Below, one piece after another: positions 60,235-64,000 of a DNA stretch of 64,000 bases (position 1 is the stretch's first letter; every line of letters starts with the position of its first letter). The stretch lies in assembly GCF_000006945.2 (NCBI RefSeq), contig NC_003197.2:2852001-2916000 (forward strand), written 5' to 3'. The DNA is from Salmonella enterica subsp. enterica serovar Typhimurium str. LT2 (GTDB taxonomy: Bacteria; Pseudomonadota; Gammaproteobacteria; Enterobacterales; Enterobacteriaceae). The translations under genes and the position numbers were made by a program. Below the pieces are notes generated by a model. The model ran no database searches, was not told where the DNA came from, and saw only the letters and a program-made list of their open reading frames with translations.

Positions 60235-60549
60235 AGAAGGCGTTGGCGTACCCATTGAGCCAAATTTGAGCCTTCATAAAAGGCCTGGTAAATTTTGGGA
60301 TTATTGGGATCGATAGCTACGGCCTCTTACATCGCTTCAACTCGTTCGGCAAGCATGAATGAAGAGTAATCATCACCAGACGACAATAGTGTAACTGCCC
60401 TCTTTCCTGGACTGTTCCGGTATCCCAGGAGAAAGTACTTTATCAGTGTTCATCTCTCTTATGATGCCCGTGAACCCAAATGCGTCGCGGAACCTACTTT
60501 TACCTTCTTCTGACAAGAGCAAGAGTCTGGCACGATGAATACCTTCCAT
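60235..60549 (-). pseudogene. degraded gene of unknown family
   Basis: An ATG at 60549 with GGAGG ribosome site starts MEGIHRARLLLLSEEGKSRF and runs 58 codons to a stop at 60373. The next frame continues with SGDDYSSFMLAERVEAM, a stop, then EAVAIDPNNPKIYQAFYEGS and NLAQWVRQRLL. So one frameshift and at least one stop have broken a gene of about 100 residues. I do not recognise the family. Confidence 0.55.
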
Positions 60550-60626
60550 GACCTCCGTTCATTAGGTCCCCTCCGGTAGCCCCCTAAGTTTTACTTTTCT
60601 CACGGAATTTTTTATTACCGTAGGCG

Positions 60627-61166
60627 TTATTCAGCGTAGTCCGAAGACGTGATCCTGCTCACCCAGTCAAACATAACTTGCATATGATTGCCATTGGATG
60701 TCCTCACACCAACCTGACACGCATTTACGCCTGTCGTTTTGCCAGTCAAAACCTGTCCATACTTCATATAGATTTTGATACCGACTCCCTGTTTATAGCA
60801 CTTATTGCAAATCGAGAAATAATCTCTTCTTGATGGAGTATATTGCTGAAGATTAAATCCGTCAGCCGGCACCAGCGAAAGATTAAAAGCGTCATTACCT
60901 GATAATTCTTCAAGAATTGCCAGAGACTCTAGTTTAACTTCAATGCGCTTATTTCCTTTAGGTTTATCCGAAGCCAGAATCAAATTTTCCTTCGGATTAA
61001 ACTTCGCAATGTAGCCTGTGATTATCCGGGCATTATTACTCACCAATCGAACAGGGATATCATTAAAACGTAGAAATTGAACTCGACGAGCAAGCATAGA
61101 ATAATCCCGCGGCCATATTTCAGCTTCTCGCCCGTAGGAAATATCATTTACAGCCATACATTCCAT
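60627..61166 (-). CDS. fljA: FljA, repressor of phase-1 flagellin
   Basis: The 179-residue protein (start MECMAVNDISYGREAEIWPR, then MLARRVQFLRFNDIPVRLVS) is FljA, full length. It binds the fliC mRNA leader and blocks phase-1 flagellin synthesis when phase 2 is on. It lies downstream of fljB in the fljBA operon, behind a terminator-like hairpin at 61193-61217. In the present orientation its promoter faces away, so both genes should be off. Confidence 0.95.
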   Translation of the reverse strand: MECMAVNDISYGREAEIWPRDYSMLARRVQFLRFNDIPVRLVSNNARIITGYIAKFNPKENLILASDKPKGNKRIEVKLESLAILEELSGNDAFNLSLVPADGFNLQQYTPSRRDYFSICNKCYKQGVGIKIYMKYGQVLTGKTTGVNACQVGVRTSNGNHMQVMFDWVSRITSSDYAE

Positions 61167-61192
61167 AAATATATATTCATCTATGCTAAATG

Positions 61193-61217
61193 AAAAAGCC
61201 CCGAATTCACGGGGCTG
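61193..61217 (-). terminator. intercistronic hairpin between fljB and fljA
   Basis: On the minus strand AGCCCCG and CGGGGCT pair around TGAATT and are followed by TTTTTC. This is a rho-independent terminator between the two cistrons. Only part of fljB transcripts would read on into fljA, giving more flagellin than repressor. Confidence 0.8.
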
Positions 61218-61233
61218 AATAAAACGAAATAAA

Positions 61234-62754
61234 TTAACGTAACAGAGACAGCACGTTCTGCGGGACCTGGTTAGCCTGCGCCAGAACGGAAGTACCGGCC
61301 TGCTGCAGAATCTGCGCGCGAGACATGTTGGAAACTTCGGTCGCGTAGTCGGAATCTTCGATACGGCTACGCGCTTCAGACAGATTGTTTACGGTATTGC
61401 CCAGGTTGGTGATAGCAGAGTTGAAACGGTTTTGTACCGCACCCAGATCAGAGCGCAGCGCATCCACCTGCGCCAGCGCGGCATCAATTTTCTGCAGCGG
61501 GTTTTCGGTGGTTTTAGCGGCTGCTTCCGCCAGCTCTGGTTGTGCTTTGAAATCATGACCAGCGGCTTTGCTGGCATTGTAGGTTTTACCGTCGATAGTA
61601 ACGACTTCGGTTTTACCGTCTACGCCACCCAGTTGGTTAGCCGCTGTTTTGGTAGTGCCGTCAGCAGCAGTATAACTTGTAGTTTTAGCTTTAATTGCTC
61701 CTGTCGCTTCATCGTAATCTGCGGCGTAATACTTATCGCCAGCTTTAAGCGCATAACCGCCTTCAATTGTCTTACCATTTTTATCGGTATAAGACATTTT
61801 GACCAACTCAGCGCCATTAGCATCGGTAGCGTCAACGCCGCCAGCAATTAAGGCATTTTTAGCATCTGCTGAAACAACTGCCGGTGTATCTTTTAACTCC
61901 TGTACTTCTGTTTTAGTTGTCGCACCAGCAGGCATTGTGGTTTTAGTTGCGCCAGCCGCAAGGGTTACTGTACCGTCAGTAGCAACGTTAACTTCATAAT
62001 CGCCATTTTTGGCGGCATCAGCACCAGTAAAGCCACCAATAGTAACAAAGTACTTGTTATTATCTGCGTCAAATTTAACCGCACCACCGGTTACAGAAGC
62101 CGTACCATTCGTACCACCCGTAGCCGCTTTAATAGCTGCATCATCAAGACCCGATACATCCAGTGTAGTACCATTATTGGCATAAGCTTTCGTTGTTACT
62201 GCTGTATCTTTCACATCATACGCTTTCTGCACGTTCAGTGAGTCCAGACCCAGGGTCTGAGAGTTGATCTGCTTCAGATCGATATCGATAGTTTCACCGT
62301 CGTTGGCGCCAACCTGGATGGTCAGGGTGTTGTCCTGCGCCAGGACTTTCACGCCGTTGAACTGAGTCTGGCCGGATACACGGTCGATTTCGTTCAGGCG
62401 CTGGGTGATTTCAGCCTGGATGGAGTCGAGGTCAGACTGGGAGTTGGTGCTGTTAGCAGACTGAACCGCCAGTTCACGCACACGCTGCAGGTTGTTGTTG
62501 ATTTCGTTCAGCGCGCCTTCAGTGGTCTGCGCAATGGAGATACCGTCGTTAGCGTTACGGGAAGCCTGAGTCAGACCTTTGATGTTCGCGGTGAAACGGT
62601 TAGCAATCGCCTGACCTGCCGCATCGTCTTTCGCGCTGTTGATACGCAGACCAGAAGACAGACGCTCGATAGCGGTGCCCAGTGCGGACTGGGATTTGTT
62701 CAGGTTATTCTGGGTCAGCAGCGACAGACTGTTAGTGTTGATTACTTGTGCCAT
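61234..62754 (-). CDS. fljB: FljB, phase-2 flagellin
   Basis: The 506-residue protein has conserved flagellin ends: AQVINTNSLSLLTQNNLNKS at the start and QILQQAGTSVLAQANQVPQN then VLSLLR at the end, with a variable centre (residues about 180-400) that forms the exposed D2/D3 domains. The variable region (NNGTTLDVSGLDDAAIKAAT, NQLGGVDGKTEVVTIDGKTY) is as in the Typhimurium H:1,2 type. It is exported by the flagellar type III system. Its promoter is within the invertible segment and now points the other way. Confidence 0.96.
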   Translation of the reverse strand: MAQVINTNSLSLLTQNNLNKSQSALGTAIERLSSGLRINSAKDDAAGQAIANRFTANIKGLTQASRNANDGISIAQTTEGALNEINNNLQRVRELAVQSANSTNSQSDLDSIQAEITQRLNEIDRVSGQTQFNGVKVLAQDNTLTIQVGANDGETIDIDLKQINSQTLGLDSLNVQKAYDVKDTAVTTKAYANNGTTLDVSGLDDAAIKAATGGTNGTASVTGGAVKFDADNNKYFVTIGGFTGADAAKNGDYEVNVATDGTVTLAAGATKTTMPAGATTKTEVQELKDTPAVVSADAKNALIAGGVDATDANGAELVKMSYTDKNGKTIEGGYALKAGDKYYAADYDEATGAIKAKTTSYTAADGTTKTAANQLGGVDGKTEVVTIDGKTYNASKAAGHDFKAQPELAEAAAKTTENPLQKIDAALAQVDALRSDLGAVQNRFNSAITNLGNTVNNLSEARSRIEDSDYATEVSNMSRAQILQQAGTSVLAQANQVPQNVLSLLR

Positions 62755-62758
62755 AAAA

Positions 62759-62784
62759 TTTTCCTTTTGGAAGGTTTTTGATAA
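62759..62784. repeat. hix recombination site next to fljB (hixR side)
   Basis: The 26-bp site has halves TTTTCCTTTTGG and GGTTTTTGATAA around a central AA. It starts 4 bp upstream of the fljB start codon. It is the hixR-type outer half (TTTTCCTTTTGG) joined to the common inner half. Hin binds here and at 63752-63777 to invert the 1-kb segment between. Confidence 0.95.
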
Positions 62785-62845
62785 AGCAATCCTCCATGAG
62801 AAAAGCGACTAAAATTCTTCCTTATCTGATGTAAAGGAGAAAATC

Positions 62846-63418
62846 ATGGCTACTATTGGGTATATTCGGGTGTCAACAATTGACCAAAATATCGATTTAC
62901 AGCGTAATGCGCTTACTAGTGCAAATTGTGACCGCATTTTTGAGGACCGTATCAGTGGCAAGATTGCAAACCGCCCCGGCCTGAAACGAGCGTTAAAGTA
63001 TGTAAATAAAGGCGATACTCTTGTCGTCTGGAAATTAGACAGACTGGGCCGCAGCGTGAAAAACCTGGTGGCGTTAATATCAGAATTACATGAACGTGGA
63101 GCTCACTTCCATTCTTTAACCGATAGTATTGATACCAGTAGCGCGATGGGGCGATTCTTTTTTCATGTAATGTCAGCACTGGCCGAGATGGAGCGAGAAT
63201 TAATTGTCGAGCGAACCCTTGCCGGACTGGCTGCCGCCAGAGCGCAAGGACGACTGGGAGGGCGCCCTCGGGCGATCAACAAACATGAACAGGAACAGAT
63301 TAGTCGGCTATTAGAGAAAGGCCATCCTCGGCAGCAACTAGCTATTATTTTTGGTATTGGCGTATCTACCTTATACAGATATTTTCCGGCAAGCCGCATA
63401 AAAAAACGAATGAATTAA
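62846..63418 (+). CDS. hin: Hin DNA invertase
   Basis: The 190-residue serine recombinase has the catalytic Ser10 in IGYIRVSTIDQNIDLQRN, VVWKLDRLGRSVKNLVALIS with the conserved Arg residues, the long E helix (RFFFHVMSALAEMERELIVE) and a C-terminal HTH (RQQLAIIFGIGVSTLYRYFP). It inverts the segment between the hix sites with help from Fis, bound to an enhancer in the early hin coding region. The start has an AAAGGAG ribosome site. It lies divergent from fljB, which defines the OFF orientation. Confidence 0.97.
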   Translation: MATIGYIRVSTIDQNIDLQRNALTSANCDRIFEDRISGKIANRPGLKRALKYVNKGDTLVVWKLDRLGRSVKNLVALISELHERGAHFHSLTDSIDTSSAMGRFFFHVMSALAEMERELIVERTLAGLAAARAQGRLGGRPRAINKHEQEQISRLLEKGHPRQQLAIIFGIGVSTLYRYFPASRIKKRMN

Positions 63419-63689
63419 AATAAAAATTACAACAGGATGGATATAACATTTTTGTAATACAGGCGTGTGGCATAAATAAACCGAAAGGGTATACAAAAAA
63501 GACAGCATCTAATTAAAAAGAGAAAAAATTCAACGTATTAACATATATAGTGTAACGCGCTCACGATAAGGCCTATGTTACATCCAGCTATAGACGACAT
63601 CGCTCAAAACACTACCAGACACAGTATTCACCTGGAAAGGCTTTTTAATCAAAATGTTAGATGTAAGCAATTACGGACAGAAAAAATAG
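63419..63689. other. non-coding part of the H segment downstream of hin
   Basis: About 270 AT-rich bp between the hin stop and the fljBA promoter. No gene is seen. This stretch is part of the invertible segment. Confidence 0.6.
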
Positions 63690-63716
63690 TAAAGTTTATG
63701 CCTCAAGTGTCGATAA
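63690..63716 (+). promoter_or_regulatory. sigma-28 (FliA) promoter of fljBA, pointing away from fljB
   Basis: TAAAGTTT, an 11-base spacer and GTCGATAA match the flagellar class 3 consensus (TAAAGTTT-N11-GCCGATAA) in all but one position. It is oriented rightward, toward the hix site at 63752 and away from fljB. After inversion it would lie just upstream of fljB. Confidence 0.93.
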
Positions 63717-63751
63717 CCTGGATGACACAGGTAAGCCTGGCATAACATTGG

Positions 63752-63777
63752 TTATCAAAAACCTTGGTTTTCAAGAA
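63752..63777. repeat. distal hix recombination site (hixL side)
   Basis: The 26-bp site has halves TTATCAAAAACC and GGTTTTCAAGAA around a central TT. It is in inverted orientation to the site at 62759-62784, and the outer half (GGTTTTCAAGAA) is that of hixL. The distance between site centres is 993 bp, the known size of the Salmonella H segment. Confidence 0.95.
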
Positions 63778-64000
63778 CCAATAAATCGTGTGGCTGATGC
63801 GCTATAAAAATCGCAGAGCGGTGACGATATTCCGCATAAGGAGCTGTTCGTTCGCAACATTCGAACGGTGACGTTAAAGCCGGTTTCATTGGCTAATGAA
63901 GACGAAGGGGACAAAATTCCTACAGAGTTGATACCACAGAGATAGTCCAGGCTCGCAGGTGATACGGGATTTAACGCCGGAAAGTCTGCACAGAACACGA
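63778..64000. other. right flank of the H segment, short open frame without recognised function
   Basis: After the hix site the plus strand has an open stretch reading KELFVRNIRTVTLKPVSLAN, then EDEGDKIPTELIPQR, which ends at 63944. It has no convincing start with a ribosome site. It could be a relic of a phage gene. The minus-strand frame over the same bases is taken as a shadow. Confidence 0.35.

Noticed and set aside
63771..63998. 75-codon minus-strand frame at the right end
   Set aside because: Starts at the window edge region without support; the plus-strand reading is more protein-like, though also unrecognised.

Overview
The window is from a Salmonella enterica chromosome, most likely a Typhimurium-like serovar. 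The right end carries fljA, fljB (phase-2 flagellin, 1,2-complex type) and the hin invertase with both hix sites. The left part is a Fels-2-like P2/186 prophage next to a displaced 3' end of ssrA (tmRNA). Between them are about 37 kb of accessory DNA with broken P4-type integrases, insertion sequences, sugar-uptake operons and low-GC candidate phage-defence genes.

1-26 kb, P2/186-family prophage. The leftmost 2.7 kb is an invertible tail-fibre cassette with a recombination half-site pair at each end: an expressed H/G pair on the minus strand and a silent H'/G' pair on the plus strand. Then follow, in P2 order, I, J, W, V, S, R, lysis genes, K, Y, X, L, M, N and O (minus strand), and P and Q (plus strand). 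Two TGT-N12-ACA sites of the Ogr/Delta type mark the V and O/P late promoters. An AIPR-family gene sits between Q and a recognisable cos site. The early region holds a lipoprotein gene, a LexA-controlled tum operon, the replication gene A, a Dam-type methylase, a TraR/DksA-like protein, small early genes, cII, cox, cI and int. A plus-strand two-gene insertion (moron) interrupts the early operon. The prophage ends at a duplicated ssrA 3' end (about 25962-26006) and the ssrA terminator.

26-37 kb, P4-like island in the same ssrA site. It has a frameshifted integrase, a conserved island gene, a SEC-C protein, a protein with an ABC-3C-like N-terminal domain and a possible HEPN motif, alpA, a DUF927 helicase, an iteron-like origin region, and an AAA ATPase/DUF4435 pair matching the PARIS defence system (AriA/AriB). 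Two small HTH regulators follow.

37-47 kb, metabolic cargo. A glucitol-type PTS (separate EIIC, EIIA and EIIB genes) is followed by a Gfo/Idh/MocA oxidoreductase. After a DUF3883-type putative nuclease comes a minus-strand operon of glucose-type EIICB, cupin phosphoglucose isomerase, 6-phospho-3-hexuloisomerase and 3-hexulose-6-phosphate synthase, divergent from an SgrR-like regulator with a perfect inverted repeat between them.

47-60 kb, second accessory block. It has a structured non-coding leader and an integrase-domain protein, two orphan genes (624 aa soluble, 440 aa membrane), a P4-type integrase destroyed by a small deletion and an IS3-family element, a UvrD-like helicase with a translationally coupled partner, a complete IS3-family element, and degenerate gene remnants.

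60-64 kb, flagellar phase-variation locus. fljB and fljA read leftward, while hin and the sigma-28 fljBA promoter between the hix sites read rightward. The segment is therefore in the OFF (phase 1) orientation.
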